Shown here: one piece after another, positions 36,576 to 45,122 of the stretch
Layout: each line of letters starts with the position of its first letter
Position numbering within the stretch: position 1 is the stretch's first letter
Origin: Boseongicola sp. H5
GTDB lineage: Bacteria > Pseudomonadota > Alphaproteobacteria > Rhodobacterales > Rhodobacteraceae
NCBI GenBank assembly: GCA_020622165.1
Contig: JACNMN010000002.1
Span: 372,001 to 436,000 of the forward strand
Length of the DNA stretch: 64,000 bases
Direction: 5' to 3'
Notes under the pieces: model-generated
Told to the model about the DNA's origin: nothing
The model's database searches: none
What the model saw: the letters and a program-made list of their open reading frames with translations, nothing else
Program-made: the position numbers and the translations under genes

Positions 36576-37154
36576 ATGCAAAAAATTCTCAAAACATTTG
36601 GCTTGGCGACAGCCTGTTCCCTGACCCTGGCCACCGCATCCCTGGCGCAGGACGCCCTGCAGTGGCAGGGGTTTTATGGCGGCTTGCAGGCAAACTCGAT
36701 CAGTCCCGAAATCGACGGACTCTTCATCCCGCTCGGCAGCGGTCAGAGTGTCGGCGTCTTCGGCGGATACAACCACGCCGTGGGGGATCACTTCGTCATC
36801 GGCGGCGAGCTGAACTACAACTCCGATACCAGTATCGAGATCACTCCTGCCATGGATCTGACGCTTGAAGGGCTGCTCACCATTCGGGCGCGCGCAGGCT
36901 ATGCCATTGGCAACGCCCTGTTTTACGGCTCTCTCGGCTACGCGCAGACGGATGTGTCGATCACCGGCGCCCCGTTCGCGCTGGAGGCGGATGGCGCGAT
37001 TTTCGGGCTGGGGGTCGAAGCGATGCTGACAAGCAACATCTCGGCCCGGATCGAATACATCCGCTCGGATATGGATCTGAGCGGCGGGCCGATCCCGCCG
37101 GGCACGAATGTGAATGCCGACAGCGTGACCATGGGCATCGCCTACCATTTCTGA
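36576..37154 (+). CDS. Outer-membrane beta-barrel protein
   Basis: A 192-aa exported protein with a signal peptide (about residues 1-24, cleavage after SLAQ) and a small eight-strand barrel of the OmpA/Omp25-like type. The strands alternate hydrophobic and polar residues (WQGFYGGLQANS, GVFGGYNHAVGDHFVIGGELNYN, LTIRARAGYAIGNALFYGSLGYAQ), and the last residue is Phe after YH, the usual barrel end. Such proteins are abundant in Rhodobacteraceae; no specific role is clear. GGAG lies before ATG 36576; an ATG at 36561 is possible. Confidence 0.85.
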   Translation: MQKILKTFGLATACSLTLATASLAQDALQWQGFYGGLQANSISPEIDGLFIPLGSGQSVGVFGGYNHAVGDHFVIGGELNYNSDTSIEITPAMDLTLEGLLTIRARAGYAIGNALFYGSLGYAQTDVSITGAPFALEADGAIFGLGVEAMLTSNISARIEYIRSDMDLSGGPIPPGTNVNADSVTMGIAYHF

Positions 37155-37302
37155 AGCCCTCACTGGCCACATGGAAACGGGGGGCGCGGTCGCGCGCCCC
37201 GTTTCCCGCGCCTGCGGCGCGCGGGCGGCATCGACAGGGCCTTGCCAATCTCTCCCCGCCGGATCAATCCTGCACATCCGAAGCCTCAACCGGATCACGC
37301 GC

Positions 37303-38193
37303 ATGATGCTCCCCTTCGCCACCTATGATGTTTTCACCGACACCGCCTTTGCCGGAAATCCGCTCGCGATCGTGGAGCAGGCCGATGCGCTCGGCACCGC
37401 GCAGATGCAGGCTCTGGCGCGCGAGTTCAATCTCAGCGAAACCCTCTTCGTGCAGACCCCGGACGACCCCTCCCACACCGCCAAGGTCCGCATCTTCTTT
37501 CCCACCGCCGAAATCCCCTTCGCCGGGCATCCCACCATCGGCTGCGCGATCCATCTGGCCAGCACCGCACAGCCCGCCGGCGATTTCGAGACGCTGATCA
37601 CGTTGGAGGAGGTCGCAGGCCTCGTTCCGGTCACCGTCACCCGCCGGGGGCAAAGCATCACCGCCGAACTGACCGCACCGAAAATCCCCGCCCCCCATCC
37701 CGGCACCGCCGATCCCGCGCGGGTCGCCGCCGCGCTGGATCTGCCCCGGGACGCGATCGGCCCGCACACGCCCGGCATCTGGCAGGGTGGGCCGGCTTTT
37801 CTCTATGCGCCCATCACCGATCTTGGCGCGCTTGCCCGCGCCCGGCCCGTGGAGCCGCACTGGTCCGCGCTGATGGAGGCCGCGGATGTGGACAGCGCCT
37901 ATCTCTACACCGCCGCCGGCCCCGGTTACCGGGCGCGCATGTTTTCCCCCACCGCCGGTATTCACGAAGACCCCGCCACCGGATCGGCCAGCGCGATCCT
38001 CGCGGGCCAGCTTCTGGCCAATGGCGCGCTGACGGAAGGCACAACCGTCACCGACCTGCTTCAGGGGGTCGAAATGGGCCGCCCCAGCGCCATTCGCCTG
38101 ACGACGGAGATCGCCGACACGCGGATCGTCGCGATCCGCATCGCGGGCGGGGCCGTTCCGATCTCTCACGGTCAGATCCGCGCGCCCGGGTGA
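37303..38193 (+). CDS. PhzF-family isomerase-like protein
   Basis: A 296-aa protein of the PhzF/diaminopimelate-epimerase fold. Two similar halves are seen; the catalytic Glu is E46 in NLSETLFV, with FAGHPTIGCAIHL and HEDPATGSASAILAG marking the family. PhzF itself isomerises an intermediate of phenazine synthesis, but no phenazine genes are present, so the substrate is unknown. ATG 37303 or 37306 gives the normal length. Confidence 0.9.
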   Translation: MMLPFATYDVFTDTAFAGNPLAIVEQADALGTAQMQALAREFNLSETLFVQTPDDPSHTAKVRIFFPTAEIPFAGHPTIGCAIHLASTAQPAGDFETLITLEEVAGLVPVTVTRRGQSITAELTAPKIPAPHPGTADPARVAAALDLPRDAIGPHTPGIWQGGPAFLYAPITDLGALARARPVEPHWSALMEAADVDSAYLYTAAGPGYRARMFSPTAGIHEDPATGSASAILAGQLLANGALTEGTTVTDLLQGVEMGRPSAIRLTTEIADTRIVAIRIAGGAVPISHGQIRAPG

Positions 38194-38285
38194 GCCCTAC
38201 CCCCTGACCGCTCCGGCAGGACGGCATTAAGCCCGATGGCGAAAGCCCGCTTTACGAATGCGGGCCAAGACCCATATGAAGGCCC

Positions 38286-38729
38286 ATGTTTGGTGATTTT
38301 CTGCGCCGATTGACGGCCCCCGACCCTGAACCGATGTCACAACCCGATGCCAGCCTTGCGCTGGCCGCCCTTCTGGTGCGCATCGCGCGCACCGATGGCG
38401 ACTATGCCCAGGCCGAGATCGACCGCATCGACAGGCTTCTGGCCCGCCGCTACGGGCTGTCGCCCTTCGAAGCCAGCAAGCTGAGAACCGAGGCGGAAAC
38501 GCTGGAGGCCGAGGCCCCGGACACGGTCCGCTTCACCCGCGCGATCAAGGACGCCGTCCCCTATGAAAACCGCAAGGAAGTGGTCGAGACCTTGTGGGAA
38601 ATCGTTCTGGCCGACGGCGTGCGCGACGATGACGAAGACGCGCTGATGCGGCTGGTGGCCCCGATGCTCGGCGTCAACGACATGGACAGCAACCTGGCCC
38701 GCCAAAGGGTGGATGCGCGGCGGGAATGA
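38286..38729 (+). CDS. TerB-family protein
   Basis: A 147-aa helical protein of the tellurite-resistance TerB/DjlA-like family. The core reads LALAALLVRIARTDGDYAQAEIDRIDRLLARRYGLS and, in the second half, LWEIVLADGVRDDDEDALMRLVAPMLGV, with the acidic positions that bind divalent metal in TerB. There is no ter operon here; the stand-alone form is common and of unknown function. Its stop overlaps the start of the next gene by 4 bases (ATGA). Confidence 0.85.
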   Translation: MFGDFLRRLTAPDPEPMSQPDASLALAALLVRIARTDGDYAQAEIDRIDRLLARRYGLSPFEASKLRTEAETLEAEAPDTVRFTRAIKDAVPYENRKEVVETLWEIVLADGVRDDDEDALMRLVAPMLGVNDMDSNLARQRVDARRE

Positions 38730-39448
38730 TCGCCGCCCTGCCCATGTACGACCGGGCGGAAATCCGGGACGCGACAGACCGGTTCTGGGCCCTGATCCGC
38801 GATGAGCTGCGCAGGCTCGGTCTCGATGCGCCCGCCGCGCTGACCCGCGACACCGACCCGTGGGAGATCTGGCAAAGCCCCGATCTGATCCTCGCGCAGA
38901 CCTGCGGGCTACCCTACCGCGCTCGTCTCGCGCCCCATGTCACGCTGGTGACCACCCCCGATTACGCGCTGCCCGGCTGCCCGCCCGGCCATTACAACAG
39001 CGTCATCGTGGCCCGCAGCACCAAGCCGGGGCCCAGGCCCGCGGTGAACGACGCGCTCAGCCAGTCGGGCTGGGCCGCGCTGAGCGACTGGGCCGCGGCG
39101 ACCGGCCACCGGCTTGACGCGCCGCTGATGACCGGCGCGCATGAGGCTTCCGCCCGCGCGGTGGCCGAAGCCCGGGCCGATCTGGCCGCGATCGACGCGC
39201 AGACATGGCGGCTGCTGACCCGCCACGTCCCCTTCACCGCCGATCTGGTCGAGGTGGCGCGCACCGCGCCGACGCCCGGCCTGCCGCTCATCACCGCCGG
39301 ATCGCAAAGCCCCGCCCCGATCCGCGCCGCGCTGGACAGCGCATTGGCGGCGCTTGACCCCGCGGACCGGGCGGCGCTTGGCCTCCACGGCTTTTCCGAC
39401 ATCTCCGAATCGACCTATCTGGCGCAACCCATGCCGCCCAAACCCTAG
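38726..39448 (+). CDS. PhnD-like periplasmic-binding-fold protein without signal peptide
   Basis: A 240-aa protein resembling the phosphate/phosphonate-binding component of ABC transporters: IAALPMYDRAEIRDATDRFWALIRDELR at the start, SPDLILAQTCGLPYR and a final helix pair. No signal peptide or lipobox is present, so it probably stays in the cytoplasm, and no permease is adjacent. It is coupled to the TerB-like gene by a 4-base overlap. It may be a sensor or a decayed transporter subunit; the role is unknown. Confidence 0.75.
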   Translation: MIAALPMYDRAEIRDATDRFWALIRDELRRLGLDAPAALTRDTDPWEIWQSPDLILAQTCGLPYRARLAPHVTLVTTPDYALPGCPPGHYNSVIVARSTKPGPRPAVNDALSQSGWAALSDWAAATGHRLDAPLMTGAHEASARAVAEARADLAAIDAQTWRLLTRHVPFTADLVEVARTAPTPGLPLITAGSQSPAPIRAALDSALAALDPADRAALGLHGFSDISESTYLAQPMPPKP

Positions 39449-39568
39449 GCGTCTGCCCTGTTTTTCCGCAGAATCGGCCGCATCCCCCAAGGTCAACGGC
39501 CACGAATCCGTTGCAATCACCCTGATTCTCATGACAACTCTCCAAAACAACAGGGATCCTGCGCAAAC

Positions 39569-40348
39569 GTGACCTCTGCCACACCCCCGGTGATCGAAAT
39601 CACTGGTCTGCACAAAAGTTTCGGCGCCCTTGAGGTGCTGCGCGGTGTCGATCTGCGCGCCTCGGCGGGCGATGTCGTGTCGCTGATCGGCTCCTCGGGG
39701 TCCGGGAAATCCACGCTGCTGCGCTGTGCGAACCTGCTTGAGGACAGCCAGGAGGGCGAGATCCGCTTCGAGGGGGAGGCCGTGGAATGGCGCGGCACCG
39801 GCCACCATCGCCGCCCCGCGAACCCGGCGCAGGTCACCCGGATCCGAACCAATCTGTCGATGGTGTTCCAGCAGTTCAACCTCTGGGCGCATATGTCGAT
39901 CCTGCAAAATGTGATGGAGGCGCCCGTCACCGTGCTGGGCGAGGACAGGGCCGAGGTCGAGACCCGCGCCCGCGCCCTGCTGGACAAGGTCGGGATCGGC
40001 GCCAAATGTGAGGCATGGCCGGCCCAGCTTTCGGGCGGGCAGCAGCAACGCGCCGCGATTGCGCGGGCGCTCTGCATGCAGCCACGAGCGCTTCTGTTCG
40101 ATGAGCCGACCTCGGCCCTCGACCCGGAGCTTGAGCAGGAAGTTGTCAAGGTTATCAAGGATCTGGCAAACGAAGGCAGGACGATGATCCTGGTCACCCA
40201 TGACATGCGGCTGGCCCGCGATGTCAGCGATCACGTCATTTTCCTGCATCAGGGCCGCATCGAAGAAGAAGGCCCGCCCGAGCAGCTTTTCGGCGCGCCC
40301 AGATCGACGCGCCTTCAGCAATTCCTCAGTCACGGCCACGCCGCCTGA
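39569..40348 (+). CDS. ABC transporter ATP-binding protein, polar amino acid type
   Basis: A 259-aa ATPase for a PAAT-family importer (HisP/GlnQ type). Walker A GSSGSGKST (residues 41-49), Q-loop FQQFNLWAHMS, signature LSGGQ (154-158), Walker B LLFDEP (D178, E179) and switch His in ILVTHDMR. The start is a GTG at 39569. It opens the plus-strand amine cluster and is 26 bases before the binding-protein gene. The extended loop VEWRGTGHHRR near residue 73 is the position where HisP-type ATPases vary. Confidence 0.93.
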   Translation: MTSATPPVIEITGLHKSFGALEVLRGVDLRASAGDVVSLIGSSGSGKSTLLRCANLLEDSQEGEIRFEGEAVEWRGTGHHRRPANPAQVTRIRTNLSMVFQQFNLWAHMSILQNVMEAPVTVLGEDRAEVETRARALLDKVGIGAKCEAWPAQLSGGQQQRAAIARALCMQPRALLFDEPTSALDPELEQEVVKVIKDLANEGRTMILVTHDMRLARDVSDHVIFLHQGRIEEEGPPEQLFGAPRSTRLQQFLSHGHAA

Positions 40349-40374
40349 GGCAATATCAACCAGGGAGTACCAAA

Positions 40375-41103
40375 ATGAGAAACATCATTCTGTCCGCCAC
40401 ACTTCTGGCCATGTCCGCAGGGGCCGCGCTCGCCGATGCCCATTCGGTCGTCCGCATGGGCACCGAAGGCGCCTACCCCCCCTACAACTTCATCAACGAC
40501 GATGGCGAAGTGGACGGGTTCGAGCGGGTTCTGGGCGACGAGCTTTGTGCTCGTGCCGGGCTGACCTGCGAATGGGTCCTGAACGACTGGGATTCGATCA
40601 TCCCCAACCTGACCTCGGGCAATTACGACACCATCATCGCCGGCATGAGCATCACCGACGAACGGGACGAGGTGATCGATTTCACCCAGAACTACATCCC
40701 CCCCGCCTCGTCGCTCTTCGTCGCGCTCAGCGACGACGCCGATCTCGAAGGCGGCGTGATCGCGGCGCAGACCAACACGATCCAGGCCGGCTACATCGCC
40801 GAAACCGGTGCGACGCTTCTGGAATTCGCAACCCCTGACGAAACCGTGGCCGCCGTGCGCAACGGCGAGGCCGACGCGGTGTTCGCCGATGGCGATTTCC
40901 TTCTGCCGATCGCCAATGAAGATGCCGATCTGATGGTCGTCGGCGACCCGGTGCAACTGGGCGGCGGCGTCGGCATGGGCCTGCGCGAAACCGACACCGA
41001 ACTGCGCGACGCGTTCAACGCCGCCATCCAGTCGATGAAGGATGACGGCACGCTGAACGCGCTGATCATCGAGTGGTTCGGCGAGGAAGCGGCGACCTTC
41101 TGA
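40375..41103 (+). CDS. Periplasmic substrate-binding protein, polar amino acid type
   Basis: A 242-aa secreted binding protein: signal peptide (about residues 1-21, cleavage after ALADA) and the SBP family 3 pattern VRMGTEGAYPPYNFINDDGEVDGFERVLGDELC, with LTSGNYDTIIAGMSITDERDEVIDFTQ. The acidic, ornithine/arginine-type fold fits a cationic amine or amino-acid ligand, which suits the downstream glutamylation genes. A very stable hairpin follows the stop (41112-41161). Confidence 0.93.
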   Translation: MRNIILSATLLAMSAGAALADAHSVVRMGTEGAYPPYNFINDDGEVDGFERVLGDELCARAGLTCEWVLNDWDSIIPNLTSGNYDTIIAGMSITDERDEVIDFTQNYIPPASSLFVALSDDADLEGGVIAAQTNTIQAGYIAETGATLLEFATPDETVAAVRNGEADAVFADGDFLLPIANEDADLMVVGDPVQLGGGVGMGLRETDTELRDAFNAAIQSMKDDGTLNALIIEWFGEEAATF

Positions 41104-41111
41104 TCAAGGGC

Positions 41112-41161
41112 GGGACTGGGGTGCCCGGGGGCTGATCTCATCGCCCGGGCGCCCCTGTCCC
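41112..41161 (+). promoter_or_regulatory. Strong mRNA hairpin between binding protein and permease genes
   Basis: GGGGTGCCCGGG (41118-41129) pairs over 12 positions (one G-U) with CCCGGGCGCCCC (41144-41155), and after a single T-T mismatch the stem continues GGGAC/GTCCC (41112-41116, 41157-41161). There is no T-run. Such hairpins after binding-protein genes often protect the upstream mRNA and lower expression of the permeases, giving an excess of binding protein. Confidence 0.7.
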
Positions 41162-41227
41162 GAGACCGTCCGCACCGCCATCCGCCCGGCCCGCCCGCAG
41201 GGCCCGCACCAAGGAAGCTGAGGCGCA

Positions 41228-42109
41228 ATGTTCGAATTCTGCGAAGATCCCAGCACTTTGGAAACCGCCAGATGGTTCGCCTGCTACCTCACCAACGGGG
41301 TGCATTTCCGCTTCTATCAGAGCTTCCTGACGGTCCTGCTCCTGCTGGCCATCACCGCACCCGTGGCGCTTGCCTTCGGCTTCGCCGGGGCGATGGCGTC
41401 GCGCTCCCATGTCGCGCCGCTGCGCTGGATCGGCAAGACCTACACCGCGATGGTGCGCGGCGTGCCCGATATCGCGTTCTTCCTGTTCTTCGTGATCGCG
41501 CTCGATCAGGCGCTGGAATGGCTGGCCCATCAGGCCGCCTGCCCCGACTGGACCGACCCGATCCGGCAGGGCGCGAATTTCATCGTCTGCGATGCGGCCA
41601 AGATCCCGCAAAGCAACGCCCCCCAATGGGTTCACGAGGCGTATAATTTCGGCATCGCCGTGTTCACCTTCGCCATCGTCTTCGGCGCCTTCGCGGCCAA
41701 TGTGCTGTTCGGGGCCATGCGCGCCGTGCCGCGCGGGCAGCTTGAAACCGGCGAAGCCTATGGCATGACCCACCGGCAGACATTCTGGCGCATCCTCGTC
41801 CCGCAGATGTGGATCTACGCGCTACCCGGGCTCTCCAATCTCTGGATGATCCTGATCAAGGCGACCCCGCTTCTGTTCCTGCTGGGGGTGGAGGATATCG
41901 TCTACTGGGCCCGCGAACTTGGCGGCTCCCGAACCTCGCAATACCAGTATCCGCATCCCGACTGGCGGCTGTGGTACTTTCTGGGCCTGCTCGTCTTCTA
42001 TCTCGGCATGACGCGGATTTCGGAAATCCTGCTTGGCCGTCTGACCCGCCGGCTGTCGCGCGGGCAGGCCACGATGGCGGGCGAAGACCAGCGCAAGGCT
42101 TTCGCATGA
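41228..42109 (+). CDS. ABC transporter permease, polar amino acid type (first)
   Basis: A 293-aa inner-membrane permease with about five helices. The transmembrane domain signature is seen in the loop EAYGMTHRQTFWRILVPQMW, preceded by AANVLFGAMRAVPRGQLE, which contacts the ATPase. The region between helices 2 and 3 (CPDWTDPIRQGANFIVC, about residues 104-120) is longer than in HisQ and Cys-bearing on the periplasmic side. Works with the second permease at 42201 as a heterodimer. Confidence 0.92.
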   Translation: MFEFCEDPSTLETARWFACYLTNGVHFRFYQSFLTVLLLLAITAPVALAFGFAGAMASRSHVAPLRWIGKTYTAMVRGVPDIAFFLFFVIALDQALEWLAHQAACPDWTDPIRQGANFIVCDAAKIPQSNAPQWVHEAYNFGIAVFTFAIVFGAFAANVLFGAMRAVPRGQLETGEAYGMTHRQTFWRILVPQMWIYALPGLSNLWMILIKATPLLFLLGVEDIVYWARELGGSRTSQYQYPHPDWRLWYFLGLLVFYLGMTRISEILLGRLTRRLSRGQATMAGEDQRKAFA

Positions 42110-42200
42110 CGGGGCCGGGCCGGGCATCACGGGCGGGCGGGCCCGGCGCGACGGCGGGCGCGCGCACCGTTGGCCCGGGCGTTGCCGGAAAGGTCCGCCG

Positions 42201-43040
42201 ATGAGCTGCCTTCAGACCATACAGGATTACGGCCTCCGCTCGCTCGGTTATGGGGAACGTCTGCTGCCGCGCGGCGACATCACGCTCTGCGAGCAGTTCA
42301 CCCTGATCGGCTCGGGGATGATCTGGAATGTCTATTTCGGCGCGCTGGCCCTGATGTCGGGGTTTTTCTTCGCGGTCGCGCTCGCCGTGGCCAAGAACAG
42401 CCGCCCCTGGATCACGCGCAAACCGGCGGAATGGTTCATCTTCATCTTCCGCGGCTCGCCACTCTTCATCCAGTTCTTTCTGGCCTACGAAACCTTCGTG
42501 CTGCTGCCGCGGGTCGGCATCGACATCAATCTCGGCTTTGCGGAGATCACCGCGGAAACGCGCTGGTTCGCGCGGGCATGGCTGGGGGCGTTGATCGTGC
42601 TCTTTCTCAACACCTCCGCCTATGCGGCGGAGATCTTCTATGGCGCGCTTCGCTCCGTGCCCAAGGGCGATCTGGAGGCCGCCGATGCCTATGGCCTGAC
42701 CGGATGGACGCGCTTCCGCCGCGTGGTGTTCCCCACCACCATGCGTCTGGCATGGCCCTCCTACACGAACGAGGCGATTTTCCTCTTCCACGCCACCACG
42801 CTGGTCTATTTCTCGGGCTTTCCGGCCTTCCAGCAAAAGGGCGACGCGCTCTATTACGCGCAGTACTTCGCGGACCGGACCTTCAACCCCTTCATCCCCT
42901 ACCCGATCGTGGCGGGCTATTTCGTGATCCTGACATTGTGCATCATCATGCTGTTCGGCATGATCAATGCCCGGCTCAACCGCCACCTGCCCTCTGAAAC
43001 CCGCAGCAGGCTGCGCTATCGCCCGAACCTGATCCGATGA
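42201..43040 (+). CDS. ABC transporter permease, polar amino acid type (second)
   Basis: A 279-aa permease with the same fold: AYAAEIFYGALRSVPKGDLEAADAYGLTGWTRFRRVVFPTTMRL forms the ATPase-coupling region, followed by FLFHATTLVYFSGFPAFQ. The N-terminal 30 residues (LRSLGYGERLLPRGDITLCEQF) precede the first helix, as in HisM/ArtM. Its stop overlaps the start of the first glutamine-synthetase-like gene by 4 bases, tying transport to metabolism. Confidence 0.92.
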   Translation: MSCLQTIQDYGLRSLGYGERLLPRGDITLCEQFTLIGSGMIWNVYFGALALMSGFFFAVALAVAKNSRPWITRKPAEWFIFIFRGSPLFIQFFLAYETFVLLPRVGIDINLGFAEITAETRWFARAWLGALIVLFLNTSAYAAEIFYGALRSVPKGDLEAADAYGLTGWTRFRRVVFPTTMRLAWPSYTNEAIFLFHATTLVYFSGFPAFQQKGDALYYAQYFADRTFNPFIPYPIVAGYFVILTLCIIMLFGMINARLNRHLPSETRSRLRYRPNLIR

Positions 43041-44371
43041 GCGACTATCTGGCCGACCATCCCGAGGTGAAATCGATCCGGGTCGCCGCCGCCGATCTGA
43101 ACGGTCAGGCCCGCGGCAAACGCATCGCCCGGCGCTTTGCGGGCAAGGTGGCCGAAGAGGGCACGCGCTTTCCCTATTCGGTGATGAATCTCGACATCTG
43201 GGGCGAGGATATCGACGACAGCCCGTTGGTCTTCGAGGCCGGCGATCCCGATGGCGTTTTGCGGCCGACCGAGCGCGGGTTCCTGCCCATGCCATGGCTC
43301 CCCGCGCCCTCGGCGCTGCTGCCGATCTGGATGTTCCACGAGGATGGCCGCCCCTATGACGGGGATCCGCGTCAGGCGCTGGCCCATGTGCTGGCGCGCT
43401 ACACCGCGCGGGGCCTGACCCCGGTGGTCGCGACCGAGCTGGAATTCTACATCATCGACGACCGCGGCCCCGATCTCAGGGTGCCGAAATCGCCCGTTTC
43501 CGGCAAACGCCGCCATCAGGCCGAAACGCTGGCCATGCGGCAGCTCGATGCGTTCGATATCTTCTTCACCGATCTCTACGACGCCTGCGAGGCGATGGAT
43601 ATCCCCGCCGACACCGCCATTTCCGAGGCCGGTCCGGGCCAGTTCGAGATCAACCTGATGCACCAGCCCGACGCGATGAAGGCCGCCGACGATGCGTGGC
43701 TTTTCAAGGTGATGGTGCGCGGGCTGGCGCGCAAGCACGGGTTCGCCGCCAGTTTCATGGCCAAACCCTATGCGGATTACTCCGGCAACGGGCTGCACAG
43801 CCATTTCTCCGTCCTCGACGCCGATGGCCGCAACATCTTCGATGACGGCGGCGCGGACGGGTCGGCCGCATTGCACCATGCGGTTGCCGGATGCCTCGCC
43901 GCGATGCCGGGCTCCATGCTGATCTTCGCACCACATGCCTCCAGCTACGACCGCTTCGTGGCCGGGGCGCACGCGCCCACCGGCATCGCCTGGGGCTATG
44001 AAAACCGCACCACCGCGCTGCGTATTCCGGCGGGCGCGCCCGCCGCACGGCGGATCGAACACCGCGTCGCCGGTGGCGATATCAACCCGTATCTCTTTAT
44101 CGCGGCGATCCTCGGCGCGGCCCTGAACGGGATCGAGGATGCCGTGATGCCCCCGGCCGCGGTGGCCGGCAACGCCTATGGCCAGAGCCTCGCGCAATTG
44201 CCCACCTCATGGGGCGCCGCGATCGACAGCTTTGCCGCCTGCCCCCAGATCCCACGGATCTTCCGGCCCGAACTGGTCACCAATCTGCTGGCCACCAAAC
44301 GGCAGGAACGCCACTACATGGCCGAACTCAGCCCCGAAGAGCAGACGCAACTCTATCTCGATACGGTGTGA
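43037..44371 (+). CDS. Glutamine-synthetase-like gamma-glutamyl ligase (first)
   Basis: A 444-aa enzyme of the glutamine synthetase superfamily, PuuA-like branch, which joins glutamate to an amine with ATP. The beta-grasp part is residues 1-100; the catalytic part has ELEFYIID (metal Glu), SEAGPGQFEINLMHQPD, GNGLHSHFSVLD (metal His) and ENRTTALRIPAG (substrate Arg). The adenylylation loop of true GlnA is absent. It begins within the second permease gene (ATGA overlap). A second paralogue lies at 45115, and the two share only moderate identity, so they may act on different substrates or together. Confidence 0.9.
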   Translation: MSDYLADHPEVKSIRVAAADLNGQARGKRIARRFAGKVAEEGTRFPYSVMNLDIWGEDIDDSPLVFEAGDPDGVLRPTERGFLPMPWLPAPSALLPIWMFHEDGRPYDGDPRQALAHVLARYTARGLTPVVATELEFYIIDDRGPDLRVPKSPVSGKRRHQAETLAMRQLDAFDIFFTDLYDACEAMDIPADTAISEAGPGQFEINLMHQPDAMKAADDAWLFKVMVRGLARKHGFAASFMAKPYADYSGNGLHSHFSVLDADGRNIFDDGGADGSAALHHAVAGCLAAMPGSMLIFAPHASSYDRFVAGAHAPTGIAWGYENRTTALRIPAGAPAARRIEHRVAGGDINPYLFIAAILGAALNGIEDAVMPPAAVAGNAYGQSLAQLPTSWGAAIDSFAACPQIPRIFRPELVTNLLATKRQERHYMAELSPEEQTQLYLDTV

Positions 44372-44435
44372 CACCTCTTGCCGCCGCCCCGGCGCAGGCA
44401 TAGCTTCACGTCACAATATCGAACGGACACCCCCA

Positions 44436-45122
44436 ATGATCCTCGGCATCCTGCAAACCGGCCACGCCTCTGACGAGATCCGGCAAACCCATGGCGATTT
44501 CGACAGCATGTTCCGGCGGCTTCTCGACGGGCACGGCTTTGACTTCCGCGTCTTCAACGTGGTCGATATGGAGTTTCCCGACGGCCCCGCCGCCGCCGAC
44601 GCCTGGCTCGTGACCGGCTCCAAGCATGGCGCTTATGAGGATCATCCGTGGATCCCGCCGCTGGAAGAGCTGATCCGCGCCATCCGGGAGGCGGAACGGC
44701 CCATGGTCGGCATCTGTTTCGGCCATCAGATCATCGCGCAGGCCCTGGGCGGCCGGGTGGAGAAATTCTCCGGCGGCTGGTCCGTTGGACGGCAAGGCTA
44801 CCGGATCGGCGGGAAAACCTACCATCTGAACGCGTGGCATCAGGATCAGGTCGTCGACCTGCCGGCAGGGGCGGAGGTGCTGGGCCAGTCGGATTTCTGC
44901 GCCAATGCGGTGCTGGCCTATGGTTCGCGGATCCTGACGGTTCAGCCACATCCCGAATTCGACGCCGCGATCATGGCCGGTCTCATCGCCCATCGCGGCC
45001 CCGGTATCGTACCGGCAGACCAGCTCGCGCAGGCCGCCGCCGATCTGCCGCAACCCAACGACGCCGGCGATATCGCTCTGATGCTGGCCGACGTGCTCAA
45101 GAAGGCCCGGGTCGATGCATGA
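44436..45122 (+). CDS. Class I glutamine amidotransferase-like hydrolase
   Basis: A 228-aa protein with the triad C94 in VGICFGHQII, H172 and E174 in QPHPEF. It is stand-alone, without synthase domain, similar to the GMP-synthase-like amidotransferase group and to gamma-glutamyl hydrolases used after amine glutamylation (the PuuD role, though PuuD itself is longer). Here it sits between two ligase genes and would either remove the gamma-glutamyl group or hydrolyse glutamine. It overlaps the next gene by 8 bases. Confidence 0.85.
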   Translation: MILGILQTGHASDEIRQTHGDFDSMFRRLLDGHGFDFRVFNVVDMEFPDGPAAADAWLVTGSKHGAYEDHPWIPPLEELIRAIREAERPMVGICFGHQIIAQALGGRVEKFSGGWSVGRQGYRIGGKTYHLNAWHQDQVVDLPAGAEVLGQSDFCANAVLAYGSRILTVQPHPEFDAAIMAGLIAHRGPGIVPADQLAQAAADLPQPNDAGDIALMLADVLKKARVDA

